A stretch of 64,000 nt of DNA from Sandaracinus amylolyticus (GTDB lineage: Bacteria > Myxococcota_A > Polyangia > Polyangiales > Sandaracinaceae). Location of the stretch: contig NZ_CP011125.1 of the NCBI RefSeq assembly GCF_000737325.1, forward strand, positions 2,232,001-2,296,000, read 5' to 3'. The position numbers and the translations under genes are program-made. Shown one piece after another: positions 16,665 to 26,300 of the stretch. The notes under the pieces are model-generated. The model was not told the origin of the DNA. It saw only the letters and a list, made by a program, of their open reading frames with translations, and made no database searches. How positions within the stretch are numbered: the stretch's first letter is position 1; each line of letters opens with the position of its first letter.

Positions 16665-18079
16665 CGCGACCTCTGCACGCGCTGCGTCGTGACCACGCGA
16701 CCGCCCTCGCGCACGCCCGGCGTCGCGTCGAGCGACACCACGATCCGCCGGTCGAGCGGCAGGAACGCTCGCACCGCGCGGGCCGTGCGCTCCGCGTCGA
16801 CCTGCGCGTAGCGGCGTGCGTCCGCTGCGACCGTGTACGGCGTGCCGTCGTGCCAGCGCATCGAGAGCAGCTGCGCGCGCGCCGACGTGCGCTCCATCCG
16901 CTCCACGAGCCGGTCGAACCACACCTGATCGACACGCCGCACGAGCGCGGGATCGACACCTCCGCGCATGCGCTCGAGCTCCGCGTCGATCGCCGAGAGC
17001 GCCTCGGCGGTGCCGCGATCACGCGGGAGCACGACGCCCGCGGTGAACTCCGAGCCGCGCTCGCGGCTGAGCTGGTACGCCCACACGCCGATCGCGAGCC
17101 CACGCTCGACGAGCGCGAGGCGCAGCCGCTCCTCGAGGATGTGCGCGACGACGTCGAGCTCGGCGTCGCCGGGCGCGCCGTACGCCGGCGTCGGCCAGAC
17201 GACGCGCAGCTCGTCGTTCGTGTGATCGGCCTCGACCACGATGCGCGTCTCGTCCTCGAGCCGCACCCGCGGTGGCGTCACGCGCGGCGGCACGCGACCC
17301 GAGCGACGGATGCTCCCGAACCAGCGCTCGATCTGCGCGCGCGCCGAGGCGGGCTCGAACCCGCCGGACACGATCAGCGTCGCGTTCGCGGGCTGGTAGT
17401 ACGACTGCACGAACCACTGCACGTGCGCGAGGCGGATCGCCTCGAGATCGGCCGGGCGCTCGTCGACCTCGCGATACGGGTGCCCCTCGGGATACAGCGC
17501 GCGCGCGGTCACGCCCGGCAACAGGCCGTGCGCGCTCAGCGCGTAGTGCTCGATGCGCTCGCGCGCGACGATCCGCCGTTGCTCGTCGACGTTCGCCTCG
17601 TCGAGCACCGAGAGCAGGTACGCCATGCGATCGCTCTCGAGGAACAGCGCGGTCTCGAGCCGCTCGGAGGGCAACGTCTGGTGGTACTCGGTGCGATCGA
17701 GCGACGTCGTGGCGTTGCGATCGAGGCTCCCCGCGCGCTCGAGCCACGGGATGTACGAGTCGTTCGGCACGTGCAGCGAGCCCTCGAACATCAGGTGCTC
17801 GGCGAGATGCGCGAGGCCGGTCCAGCCGGGGCGCTGATCCGCCGCGCCCACGTGGTAGGTGACCTGCACCGTGACCTCGCGCCGTCCGGGCAGCGGATCG
17901 AGGATCACCTCGAGCCCGTTCTCGAGGACGTAGCGCTCGGGGTCGGGCATCTCGAGCGCGAAGCGCTCCGGGGCGCGCGCAGTCTGGGCGTGCGCGTGTC
18001 GCGCCGACAGCGTGGTCGTGAGGAGCAGGATCGCGCACGCGAGAGCAATCGCGGCGTGCGCGATGGATGGGTGCTTCAT
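16661..18079 (-). CDS. M16 family zinc metallopeptidase (catalytic subunit)
   Basis: 472 residues with a signal peptide (IALACAILLLTTTLSARHAHAQ). The inverted zinc motif HxxEH is present as His91-Leu-Ala-Glu94-His95 in GLAHLAEHLMFEGS, and ARERIE around 172-177 offers the third zinc ligand Glu. DNATTSLDRTEYHQTLP-like text (RNATTSLDRTEYHQTLP) is also typical of M16B. Expected role: periplasmic degradation of peptides. The downstream overlapping gene supplies the R/Y-type partner without a zinc site, the usual two-gene arrangement in bacteria. Confidence 0.92.
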   Translation of the reverse strand: MKHPSIAHAAIALACAILLLTTTLSARHAHAQTARAPERFALEMPDPERYVLENGLEVILDPLPGRREVTVQVTYHVGAADQRPGWTGLAHLAEHLMFEGSLHVPNDSYIPWLERAGSLDRNATTSLDRTEYHQTLPSERLETALFLESDRMAYLLSVLDEANVDEQRRIVARERIEHYALSAHGLLPGVTARALYPEGHPYREVDERPADLEAIRLAHVQWFVQSYYQPANATLIVSGGFEPASARAQIERWFGSIRRSGRVPPRVTPPRVRLEDETRIVVEADHTNDELRVVWPTPAYGAPGDAELDVVAHILEERLRLALVERGLAIGVWAYQLSRERGSEFTAGVVLPRDRGTAEALSAIDAELERMRGGVDPALVRRVDQVWFDRLVERMERTSARAQLLSMRWHDGTPYTVAADARRYAQVDAERTARAVRAFLPLDRRIVVSLDATPGVREGGRVVTTQRVQRSR

Positions 18080-18127
18080 GACCGCGCGTGTGTAGCAGCG
18101 ATCACGCGCGCGATGGAAGGCGCTCGA

Positions 18128-18847
18128 TCACGTCGCGCGCGGGCCGAACACCTCGACGTCGACGCCCGGGCTCCAGTGCAGGATCTCGGGCGCGCGCTGC
18201 AGCGCGGGGAGGCCGGCCGCCGCGGTGAGCGTCTGCTCGAGCCGCAGCACGCGCGCCCGATGTGCGGGGTAGGGCGCATGGTGCACCTGCCCCTCGAGGA
18301 TCCGCCCGCGGTGCGCGGCGAAGAGCAGGTAGCGCTCGAGCAGGAAGTGCTCGAACGTGCCCGGCGCCGACGCGCCGAGCGCATCGCCGATCTCGTAGTC
18401 GACGTCGAACCGCGCATCGTGCCCACGCCGCGACGACGCGTACAGCACGCGCGCGCCGTCGCGCTCGGTGCGCATGCGCGCGTGCCAGTAGGGCAGCGAC
18501 CATCCGACGCGCGCCGCGCGCACCGCGAGCCACGAGCTCGCCTCGAGCGAGAAGAACCACACGCCGGGGCGGCCGCGGTGGTGCACGTACGTGCGCAGGT
18601 TCAGCTCGAGGAAGTCGAGCGCCAGCGCGCCGGGCAGCCACGAAGGGCGGATCTGCTCCATGCGGAACGGCACCGCGCCGATCCACGCGCGGCCCTCCCA
18701 CGCGTCGAGCTCGAGCGCCGCCGGCACGAGCGCGCGCACCTCGTCGAGCGAGACGCTCCAGTGCACGAAGAGCAGCTCGCGCCACCGCTGCGTGCCGGCG
18801 TTCGCGCCCTCGGGTCGTCGCGTCGGCGCGATGCGATCGAGCGTCAT
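18128..18847 (-). CDS. DUF2071 (YqjF-like) family protein
   Basis: 239 residues. LLFVHWSVSLDEVRALVPAALELDAWEGRAWIGAVPFRM is the characteristic start of DUF2071/YqjF proteins, followed by FLELNLRTYV and GVWFFSLEASSWLAV. The fold is related to acetoacetate decarboxylase; biological role unknown. I used ATG 18847, where the motif sits at the expected distance; the open frame upstream overlaps the neighbouring gene. Its start is 7 bp after the stop of the PARG-like gene, so the two are probably co-transcribed from the palindrome-flanked promoter. Confidence 0.82.
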   Translation of the reverse strand: MTLDRIAPTRRPEGANAGTQRWRELLFVHWSVSLDEVRALVPAALELDAWEGRAWIGAVPFRMEQIRPSWLPGALALDFLELNLRTYVHHRGRPGVWFFSLEASSWLAVRAARVGWSLPYWHARMRTERDGARVLYASSRRGHDARFDVDYEIGDALGASAPGTFEHFLLERYLLFAAHRGRILEGQVHHAPYPAHRARVLRLEQTLTAAAGLPALQRAPEILHWSPGVDVEVFGPRAT

Positions 18848-18854
18848 CGCGCCA

Positions 18855-19670
18855 TCATGCGCGATCGAAGCGCGCTGCGAACGCGCGGAACGTCGCGCCC
18901 TCCTCCGACGTGTCGAGCACGCTGAAGCGCACGACGTCGAACACGCCGGCGTGGCTGCCCTCGAGCGCCGACGCGAAGAGCCCCGCGACCTCGATCGGAT
19001 CGTTGCGGAACACACCGCACCCGAACGCGCCGAGCACCAGCGCGCGATGCTCGTGCGCAGCCGCGACGTCGAGGATGCGCGCGATGCGCTCCGCCATGAC
19101 CGGCGCGGTGTCCTCGTCGGGATCGAGCTCGCGGCGGTTCGGCGCCGCCGCGACGAGGAACGAGCAGGGCCACGGCGCCTCGAGCAGCGTGCCCGCGTCG
19201 TCGCGTAGCACCGGCACGTCGGGCGCGTGGATCACGTGGTGCGAGTACGACGGATCACGCCGCGCGCGGTGGTGCTGGTAGAACGGCGAGCCCTCCTCGC
19301 ACGCGTAGAGCGCGGACGCGCGCGCGAGGCTCTCTTCCTGCGCCTCCGAGCCGCCGAGGAACCCGCCGCCAGGGTTGCGCGCGGAGCCGAACACGAGCGC
19401 GGCGACGCGTCGTCCCTCGTCGTGCAGGCGTCGTGCGCCGGCGAGCGTGGTCTCGTTCGCGACGGTGATGATCGTGGGGCGCGCGCTCGGGATCGCGCGC
19501 GGCGGTGGGCGCTCGGGCGTGTGCAGCGTGGTGCCCGCGATCGCGTCGCCGATCGCGCGCTCGACGTCGACCTCGCGCCCGCTCGGCGCGACGTAGCGAC
19601 CGGCGCGGAGGATCGCGACGGTCTCCTCCGCGATCTCCTGGCGGCGCTTGCGGTTGAGCTTGTTGGTCAT
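18855..19670 (-). CDS. Bacterial poly(ADP-ribose) glycohydrolase-like macrodomain protein (TIGR02452/DUF2263)
   Basis: 271 residues. NPGGGFLGGSEAQEESLARAS carries the GGG-X-QEE catalytic signature of PARG-type macrodomains, with the paired Glu that hydrolyses O-glycosidic ADP-ribose linkages. VLGAFGCGVFRNDP is the second conserved ADP-ribose-binding loop of the family. The N-terminal RKRRQEIAEETVAIL helix is typical of TIGR02452 proteins. The ATG at 19670 begins 2 bp from twin palindromes; the frame is open through them, so GTG/ATG starts inside (for example 19682) are possible. Role: removal of ADP-ribose from a protein or metabolite; the cognate transferase is not in the window. Confidence 0.87.
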   Translation of the reverse strand: MTNKLNRKRRQEIAEETVAILRAGRYVAPSGREVDVERAIGDAIAGTTLHTPERPPPRAIPSARPTIITVANETTLAGARRLHDEGRRVAALVFGSARNPGGGFLGGSEAQEESLARASALYACEEGSPFYQHHRARRDPSYSHHVIHAPDVPVLRDDAGTLLEAPWPCSFLVAAAPNRRELDPDEDTAPVMAERIARILDVAAAHEHRALVLGAFGCGVFRNDPIEVAGLFASALEGSHAGVFDVVRFSVLDTSEEGATFRAFAARFDRA

Positions 19671-19671
19671 G

Positions 19672-19718
19672 CTTCGATGCATGACGCATCGAAGACTTCG
19701 ATGCAAGTTGCATCGAAG
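19672..19718 (-). promoter_or_regulatory. Twin 23-bp palindromes (tandem operator) before the PARG-like gene
   Basis: Two near-identical palindromes stand side by side with one base between them. At 19672-19694, arms CTTCGATGC and GCATCGAAG are separated by 5 nt; at 19696-19718, arms CTTCGATGCA and TGCATCGAAG are separated by 3 nt. Their centres are 24 bp apart and the array ends 2 bp before the ATG. They look like a pair of homodimer operator sites; if transcribed they would also form two stable hairpins covering the ribosome-binding region. Confidence 0.7.
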
Positions 19719-19734
19719 ATCGGCGGAAGCACGA

Positions 19735-19766
19735 ACGCCGGTGACCTCGTGCGAGATCACCGGCGT
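19735..19766 (-). terminator. Hairpin between the PPC-like lipoprotein and PARG-like genes
   Basis: A perfect 10-bp inverted repeat (ACGCCGGTGA / TCACCGGCGT) with a 12-nt loop lies 17 bp beyond the lipoprotein stop and upstream of the twin palindromes. It has no T-run. It probably ends the lipoprotein transcript, leaving the PARG-like gene with its own promoter. Confidence 0.5.
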
Positions 19767-19783
19767 CCGTGGGGGTCAGTCGA

Positions 19784-20389
19784 TCACTGCGCCTGCGCGA
19801 GCGTGGTGGTCGGCGTCGCCGCTTCCTGCGTCGTGATGCCGAGGCGGTACGCCCGGCGACGGCCCTGCTCGTAGCTGCCGACGAAGACCTCGTAGCGGCC
19901 CGCGGGCATCTCGCCTTCGACGACCGGGTGGAAGCCGTCGCTGTCGTCGTTGCAGAGGTACGTGCCGTCGGGCTTGCGCACGACGAGCGTGACGTCCGAG
20001 TCCGCCTCGGTGCCGAACGCCATGATCTTCAGGCGCGGCATCGCGGCCTGGAGATCGATCACGTGATCGGGGCTCGAGCTCACCCAGCCCGCGCATTCGG
20101 AGTTGAGCGTGGAGGCCTCGACCGCGCCGCCCGACGTGCCCGTCGTGATCGTGGGATCGGTGAAGCCGGTCGCGATCGTGATGGTCGCGCCGCCGCCGGC
20201 GGCCGCCGCGCCGGGCGCGGCCGTGGTGCCCTCGGCGGGCGTGGGCGTGGTGGGCGGAGGCGTCGGCGTCGGCGTCGTGGTGGTCGCCGGCGCGGTGCCG
20301 GTCGTCTCCGTCGTCGACGCTTCTTCGTTGCTTCCACACGCGGCGAGACCGCACAGCGCGACGACGGCGATCAGGAACGAACGGATCAT
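19784..20389 (-). CDS. Lipoprotein with Thr/Pro linker and PPC-like domain
   Basis: 201 residues. Signal and lipobox are clear (LIAVVALCGLAAC), and the start at 20389 has GGGGGTAG just upstream. A Thr/Pro-rich spacer of about 45 residues precedes a beta-sandwich region: SECAGWVSSSPDHVIDL, then SDVTLVVRKPDGTYLCNDD and AGRYEVFVGSYEQG. This DTTLVVxxPDGxxxCNDD...GxYxVxVGSY pattern is that of pre-peptidase C-terminal-like domains of myxobacterial and cyanobacterial exported proteins. No enzyme domain is attached, so it is likely an envelope or surface binding protein. Confidence 0.75.
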   Translation of the reverse strand: MIRSFLIAVVALCGLAACGSNEEASTTETTGTAPATTTTPTPTPPPTTPTPAEGTTAAPGAAAAGGGATITIATGFTDPTITTGTSGGAVEASTLNSECAGWVSSSPDHVIDLQAAMPRLKIMAFGTEADSDVTLVVRKPDGTYLCNDDSDGFHPVVEGEMPAGRYEVFVGSYEQGRRRAYRLGITTQEAATPTTTLAQAQ

Positions 20390-20554
20390 GTCTACCCCCG
20401 GAATCCTGAGTGGGTCATGGACAGGACCGCGCTCGGCTCGCATCCGACATCCCCCTGCGAGCGTCACCGAGTGAGCAGTCCGCCCTCGTGTGGGCAGCGA
20501 CGTGGGCACCACGCCGCGCGCGACAACGGCCACGCGCGCGGACTGCGCGCGTGA

Positions 20555-21067
20555 TCAGAGCCGCGTGATCGCGGCGAGCAGCGCGCCGACGTCGTCGCTC
20601 GCGTGCACGACGAGCTCGGGCGCGCTCGGCGCCTCGTACGCGACGCCGACGCCGGGCATCGTGCTCGACTGCGCGGCGTGGGCGCGCGCGTAGAAGCCCT
20701 TGTCGTCGCGAGCCTCGGCGGTCGCGAGCGGCACGTCGACGTGAACCTCGACGAAGCGCGGCGCGAGCGCGCGCGCACGATCGCGGAACGCGCGGCGGTG
20801 CGCCGTCGCGGGCACGAGCACGACGAGCCCTTGTGACGCGGCGAGCGCTGCCAGCCGCGCGAGCGTCTCGTAGAAGGCGTCGCGCGCGTCGTCGTCGTAG
20901 CCGGGCCGCGGGCGCAGCGCTTCGCGCACGTCGTCGCCGTCGAGCACGAGCGTCGCGACGTTCGTGCTGCGCAGTCGCTCCGCGGCGCGTCGCGCGAGCG
21001 TCGACTTGCCCGACGAGGGAAGCCCGGTGAGCCACACGACGACGCCGCTCGATGCAGTGTCGCTCAC
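20555..21067 (-). CDS. APS-kinase-like P-loop kinase (CysC-like)
   Basis: 170 residues from a GTG that overlaps the upstream gene stop by 4 bases. Walker A is GLPSSGKS (15-22), followed by LDGDDVREALRP, and RDDKGFYARAH corresponds to the RDxKGLYxxA of adenylylsulfate kinases; YEAPSAPELVV matches the C-terminal substrate region. However, the FISPYRxDR and FTGIDxPYE motifs of true CysC are changed (PATAHRRAFRDRAR; PGVGVAYEAP), so the substrate may not be adenylyl sulfate. No sulfate-assimilation genes are nearby. It is the last gene of a compact operon with an APH-fold kinase, a MoxR ATPase and a giant VWA protein. Confidence 0.75.
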   Translation of the reverse strand: MSDTASSGVVVWLTGLPSSGKSTLARRAAERLRSTNVATLVLDGDDVREALRPRPGYDDDARDAFYETLARLAALAASQGLVVLVPATAHRRAFRDRARALAPRFVEVHVDVPLATAEARDDKGFYARAHAAQSSTMPGVGVAYEAPSAPELVVHASDDVGALLAAITRL

Positions 21068-22164
21068 GTCATCGCCTCGATGCCGATCGCGGGATCGAAG
21101 CGCGGCGCAGCGAGGACGCGCTCGACGAAGCGCAGCAGGCGATCGCGATCCTCGCCGCGCAGGTGCGGGTACCAGCGCGGGCTCGACACGACGAGCGCGC
21201 GCCACGCGAAGAACGGCGCGATCGCCTCGAGCACGCCGTCGTCGCCGCTCGCGCGCAGATAGCGATCGAACGTGCGCGACCACAACGCGCCGAGCCCGTC
21301 CTTCCACACGTCGCGGTGCTCGAGCCCGAAGAAGAGATGGTTGATCGTGAGCGACGCGAGATCGTCGGCGGGGTCGCCCTGCGCGCCGCGGCTCGCGTCG
21401 AGCGCCGTGAGCGCCTCGCCATCGAAGAGCAGGTTGAACGGGTGGAAGTCGCCGTGGGTGCGTCGCAGTCGATCGGTGCGACGGCGCAGGCGCAGGCGAT
21501 GCTCGAGGCACGCGCGCTCGATCGCGTCGAGCCGCGCGCGCGGCGCGCCCGGCGTGTCGTCGGGGTACGCGTCGACGATCCCCGCGATGCCCTCGCCCGC
21601 GCCGACGAGGTCGCGGATCGCGCGCACGTACGCGCCCTCGTGGGTGCCCGGCGTGCGGTGCAGCGCGACGAGGTAGCGGACGAGCGCGTCGGCGCGCGCG
21701 ACGTCGAGCTCGCGCACGATGCCGTCGCGCGCGATGCGGCGGAGATCGTCGGCGTAGAGCTCGCCCTCGGCCCACTCGGTGATCAGGTACGCCTCGCCGG
21801 TCGCGCGCAGCGACACGAGCGTCCCGTCGTCGCGCAGCGCGCCCACGTCGATCGCGCGCACGTGCTGCGGGAAGAGCCCGAACGTGTCGTACGCGAGGAC
21901 CTGTGCGGCGACACGATCCGCGCGGCGATCGTGGCCGTACTCGTCGCTGCCCGCGGTGTGGAGCACCACGTCGCGCGTCGTCCCGCTCTCGGTCGCGAGC
22001 GTGACGCGCAGCGGATGTCCGTACCCGAGCTCCTTCTCCGTCTCGTCGCTCGGCGGATGCGCATCGGGCCCGAGCGCGCACGCCCGCACGACGCGCGCGC
22101 CCGGGAACAGCGACGCGAGATGCGCGCGCAGTCCGGCGGGCAGCTTGTCCGATCGATCCGGCAC
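21064..22164 (-). CDS. Aminoglycoside-phosphotransferase-fold kinase
   Basis: 366 residues. The catalytic loop THGDFHPFNLLF (His about 237) has the HGDxxxxN Brenner motif, and ALDASRG supplies the metal-binding Asp; YLITEWAEGE is the hinge. It belongs to the APH/choline-kinase superfamily, which phosphorylates small molecules; an antibiotic-resistance role cannot be assumed. It overlaps the APS-kinase-like gene by 4 bases and starts 26 bp after the MoxR stop. APH-fold proteins fused or paired with P-loop kinases occur in many bacteria, suggesting sequential action on one substrate. Confidence 0.8.
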   Translation of the reverse strand: MPDRSDKLPAGLRAHLASLFPGARVVRACALGPDAHPPSDETEKELGYGHPLRVTLATESGTTRDVVLHTAGSDEYGHDRRADRVAAQVLAYDTFGLFPQHVRAIDVGALRDDGTLVSLRATGEAYLITEWAEGELYADDLRRIARDGIVRELDVARADALVRYLVALHRTPGTHEGAYVRAIRDLVGAGEGIAGIVDAYPDDTPGAPRARLDAIERACLEHRLRLRRRTDRLRRTHGDFHPFNLLFDGEALTALDASRGAQGDPADDLASLTINHLFFGLEHRDVWKDGLGALWSRTFDRYLRASGDDGVLEAIAPFFAWRALVVSSPRWYPHLRGEDRDRLLRFVERVLAAPRFDPAIGIEAMT

Positions 22165-22190
22165 CCCGGCGATCTAGACGCGCGCCCCGA

Positions 22191-23312
22191 TCACGCCACC
22201 GGCTCTCCGCGCTCGCGCAGCACGCGCGTCACGGTCGCCCAGACCGCGCCCGCGTCGCTGCCGGGATCGTCCCAGCGGCCCGAGAAGCGCCCGCAGAAGC
22301 TCGACTTGAGCACCTCGGGCAGGTTCGCGCGCGGCTCCTCGCTCATCAGCGGATGCTCGAGGTACACGCACGCTTCGTCGGTCGCGCGCACCGAGAGGCT
22401 CTGTCCGAGCTCGGGCGCGTGGCGCACCGCATCGGCGATCGCGACGAGCGTCTCGACCAGCTCCTTGCCGAGCGAGGGATGGCGCGCGCGCAGCAGCTTC
22501 ACCTCTTCGGGCGGCGGCGGATAACGCATCTGCAGCGGCGCGAAGCGATCGAGCTGCGCGGCGTCGATCCCGAACGTGCCGGAGAACTCGCGACCGCGGT
22601 TCACCGCGGCGACGAACTGCACGTGATCGGGGATCTTCACGAAGCGGTTCTCGACCGGATGGAACACGCGGCGCGTCGCGTCGAGCGCGGGCATCAGCGC
22701 GTTGCGCGCGCTCTCGGGGCAGCGATTGAGCTCGTCGAGGAAGACGAGCCAGCGCTTGTCCTTCGACTCGTTGGCCTGCTCGATGGCGAGGAGCACGTCG
22801 GTCTTCACGAAGTCGGTGACCGGCGCGCCCGACGCGCTCGCGCGCACCTGGATGGTCGCGAGGAAATCGCTCGCCTCGACCACTGCGCCGCAGTTGAAGA
22901 AGACGAACTCCATGCCGAGCGACTCCGCGATCGCGCGCGCGAGCGTCGTCTTGCCGCAGCCCTGCGGACCGTCGAGCAGGATGTTGAGCCCGCTCTCGAG
23001 CAGGATCTGCAGCTTCTTCGCGACCGACGGATCGATCCACACGCCCTCGATGCGGAACGGCGCGGGGCGCTCCCACTTCGCCTCGATGAAGCCGTGGTCG
23101 GCGCGCTCCGGCTTGTGGATCGCCTCGATGCGCACGAGGCACGGCACGCCGGGCTGGATGCGCACGTCGTCGCTGAGCACGACCTTCGGCGCGCGTCGCC
23201 CGTCGAGGTGCGTCGCGCGGTACTTGAAGCGCGAGTCCTCGACGGGGTTCGCCCAGAACGTCGCCTCCATCACCGCGCCCACGCGGATCTCGTCGATCTC
23301 CAGCTTCGTCAT
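22191..23312 (-). CDS. MoxR-type AAA+ ATPase with a distinct N-terminal domain
   Basis: 373 residues. The AAA+ core has Walker A GPQGCGKT (115-122), Walker B LVFLDELNR (Asp193, Glu194), sensor-1 VAAVNRG and the C-terminal lid. Before it lies a strand-rich domain of about 80 residues (IDEIRVGAVMEATFW...HGFIEAKWE) not usual in MoxR proteins; I do not recognise it. MoxR ATPases act with VWA proteins as chaperones that remodel or activate client proteins, and the VWA partner is encoded directly upstream with a 2-bp gap. ATG 23312 was chosen because the longer frame runs into the giant gene. Confidence 0.88.
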   Translation of the reverse strand: MTKLEIDEIRVGAVMEATFWANPVEDSRFKYRATHLDGRRAPKVVLSDDVRIQPGVPCLVRIEAIHKPERADHGFIEAKWERPAPFRIEGVWIDPSVAKKLQILLESGLNILLDGPQGCGKTTLARAIAESLGMEFVFFNCGAVVEASDFLATIQVRASASGAPVTDFVKTDVLLAIEQANESKDKRWLVFLDELNRCPESARNALMPALDATRRVFHPVENRFVKIPDHVQFVAAVNRGREFSGTFGIDAAQLDRFAPLQMRYPPPPEEVKLLRARHPSLGKELVETLVAIADAVRHAPELGQSLSVRATDEACVYLEHPLMSEEPRANLPEVLKSSFCGRFSGRWDDPGSDAGAVWATVTRVLRERGEPVA

Positions 23313-23314
23313 GA

Positions 23315-26300
23315 TCAACCCCTCATCACCTGGCGCACCAGCTTCGTGATCACCTCGCCGAAGCGCGCGACCGCTCCGTCGAGCTCGCCGCCTTCGATCA
23401 CCACGTAGTGCGGGAAGCACACTTCCTCGAGCGGTCGCACCGCGACCTGCGCGCACGCGATGCCGCGACGCGTGGTGCGGCGCACGCACGTGCGAAGCGC
23501 GTCGACCGAGCACTCGGTCGGGAGCCCGTCGCTGATCATCACGATCAGCTTCGCGCGGCGGGTCGAGCGCGCGGCGACGTGCGCCACGTGGTCGAGCGCG
23601 GCCGCGTCGTTGTTCCCGTCGGTCGCGCGCAGCGACGTGATCGCGCTGCGGCGCGCATCGCCCGCGTCGTAGATGCAGCGGTCGGTGAACCCGAACGCAC
23701 GCAGATCGACGCCGCGCAGATCGCGCGCCGCTTCCGCGAGCAGCACGCCGAACGCGTGGGCGCGCTCCATCGAGGTGCCCTGCATCGAGCCCGAGCAGTC
23801 GATCAGCACGCCGAGGAACAGATCGGTGCGGTGGCGCAGCTCGCGCGCGATCAGCACGCGCGGATCGCCGCGGGTCACGAGCGCGCGCAGGCGCGCGACG
23901 TCGAGGCGACGTCCTTGGAGGCGCATCCGCTGCGGCTCCCAGCGCAGGCCGAGCTCTTCGAGGTGACGGCGCATGCGATCGGCGTGGCGACGCACCGTGC
24001 TCGCGACCTGCTCGTGCTTGCCGGGATCGGGCGCGAGCACCTCGACGCGCGTGATCGGCGCCCAGTCCTGGCTCGCGCCGACGTTGATCGCGAGCGGCTG
24101 GTCGCGCCCGGCGGGCGGTGCGCCGGGCGTGCTGCGAGGCGCCTCGAGCACGCGCTGCACCTCGCGCTGCACCTCGCCGTCGGTGATGCCCTCGTCGCAG
24201 TCGACGAGCTCGCCCGGGCGCGACACCGACTCCGCGCCGCCGAAGCCGAGCGCGACGTCGATCTCCTGTCCGAAGATGCGATGCAGCGCCTGCGCGATCT
24301 CCCAGAGCCGCGGCACGTCGGCGTGGCGGAACTTGCGATCGAACAGCGCGAGCGCCTCGCGCACCTTGGGGTCGCCTGAGCGATCACCGAGGCCCATGCG
24401 CAGCGCGCGCACGAAGCGCGCGAACGAGTGACCACGCGCCTCGAGCGCACCGAGCACCGCGCCGCTCTCCACCGTGATCGCGGCGCGATCGCGCGCGACG
24501 CCGAGCTTCGTCGCGCTCAGCACGTCGAACGCGTGCGCGCCGAGGATCGAGAGCAGGAGATCGAGCTTCACGTCGTTGCGCGAGTGCCGGAAGGCCCACG
24601 CCGCGAGCGTCTTCAGGCGATCGCCCCACTCCGCCTCCATCGCGCGCAGGTTGCGCTCGAGGTGCTCGTCCATGACGAGGTTGAGCAGGCGCACGAGGCC
24701 CATCTCGTCGGCCTTCTCCCAGATCGCGATCGCCTCGTCGGAGCCGTGGAACACGTGATGCCCGATCTCGTGCAGCACGAGGGCCTCCACGATCGTCCGC
24801 CCGTCGCGCTCGCGCTGGAAGATCGGCAGCGGCGTCACGTGGACGTCACCCGAGCGCATCGTCGTGTAGCCGAGCTGCGAGACGTCGCTGATGTGGAAGC
24901 GCAGGACGCGCCCGGTGAGCTCGCGCGCGCGGCGCGTGCCCCACGCGAACACGTCGGCGACCTCGCGCAGCTTCGCGTCGCGGGCGCGCGCCGGCGCCAT
25001 CAGCAAGCGCGCACGACGCCGCGCGACCTCGTAGATGCCGTCCTCCAGCACGCGGCGGAGCGCGGACTCTCGAGCGCTCGGTCGCGTGCGCAACCGTTCG
25101 AGCAGATCGACGATCCGCGGCTCGAGCACGTGCTCGTGCCCGACGGTGAGGCCGCCCTCCGCGAGCGCCATCACCATGCCCTCGCTGATGCGCCGGATCA
25201 GGTCGATCGGGAGCGGCTGCTCGGCGCGCAGCGCGCTCTGGAGGAGGAGCGGCGCGCCGAGGCGATCCTCTTCCGCGATCAGCCACTGCGCGACCTCTCT
25301 GCGCAGCGCCGCGTGACGCTCGGGCCCCGCGATCAGGAACGCGCGCAGGCCCTCGAGGCAGCGCTCTCGCTCCGCGGGCCGCCAGACGTGCGTGCGCAGC
25401 GTGCGGACCGCGCGCGTGTACGCGTGCGGATGCGGCGACCGCGCGAGCGTGCAGGCGACGACGACGAGCGGGCGCAGCGCCTCGAGCCGCTCGACGTCGC
25501 TCTCGCGCATCCACCCGATCGGCGGCGTGGGATCGCACGCCGCCTCGAGCGCGACGTCGGCGAGGTCGGTGCGACCCAGCCGCGCCAGCGACACCGCGAG
25601 CCGGAACCGCAGCTCCGCGTCGGCGCCCGCGCCGCGACGCGCGCGCACCATCGCCTCGATCACGTCGAGCGCCGGCTGCGACTCGAAGAAGTCCACCGCG
25701 CCCGCGAGCGCGCTCGCGCAGGGCACACCGGGCTCGCGCTCGAGCAGCTGCGCGATCCGTCGCTCGCCCGCGGCCGCGCCGCGCAGGAGCAGCGCGAGCG
25801 CGGCCTCCTGAACGAGCGGCTCGATCGTGCCCTCGCACTCGCGGGCGAGCGCATCGAGATCGGCGAGGCTCTTGATGCGGTCGATCGCATCGAGCTCGTC
25901 CGACGTGATGCGCGCGCGCGGAGGTCGCCGCGCCGGCGCGAGCCCGCGCGCGCTCGCGATCGGGGCGAGCCGCTCGCGCGTGCGCTCCGGCAGATCGGGG
26001 AGCCGCGCGACGATCGCGGGCGTGCGCTCCGCGAGCAGCGTCGGCGCGACCACGCCGCACGACACGAGCAGGCGCGCCGCCATGTCGCCGAGATCGGTGT
26101 CGAGCTCGGCGAGCGCGAGATCGAAGAGCGCGGGCGTCGCGAGCTCTTCGAGGCGCGCGCGATCGCGCCACCGCCACATCTCCGCGACGGTCGCGACGCC
26201 CGCCCAGATCTGTTGCGCGAGGATCGGCGCCGGGAGCGATCGCGCCGCCGCGAGCGCGCCGAGCGCACCGTCGCTCCCCGCGGCGAGCCGCTCGATCAGC

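Noticed and set aside
20555-22081. 508-residue frame including the APS-kinase-like gene
   Set aside because: Only the last 170 residues are protein-like; the rest is out of frame with the APH-fold kinase, which has clear motifs.
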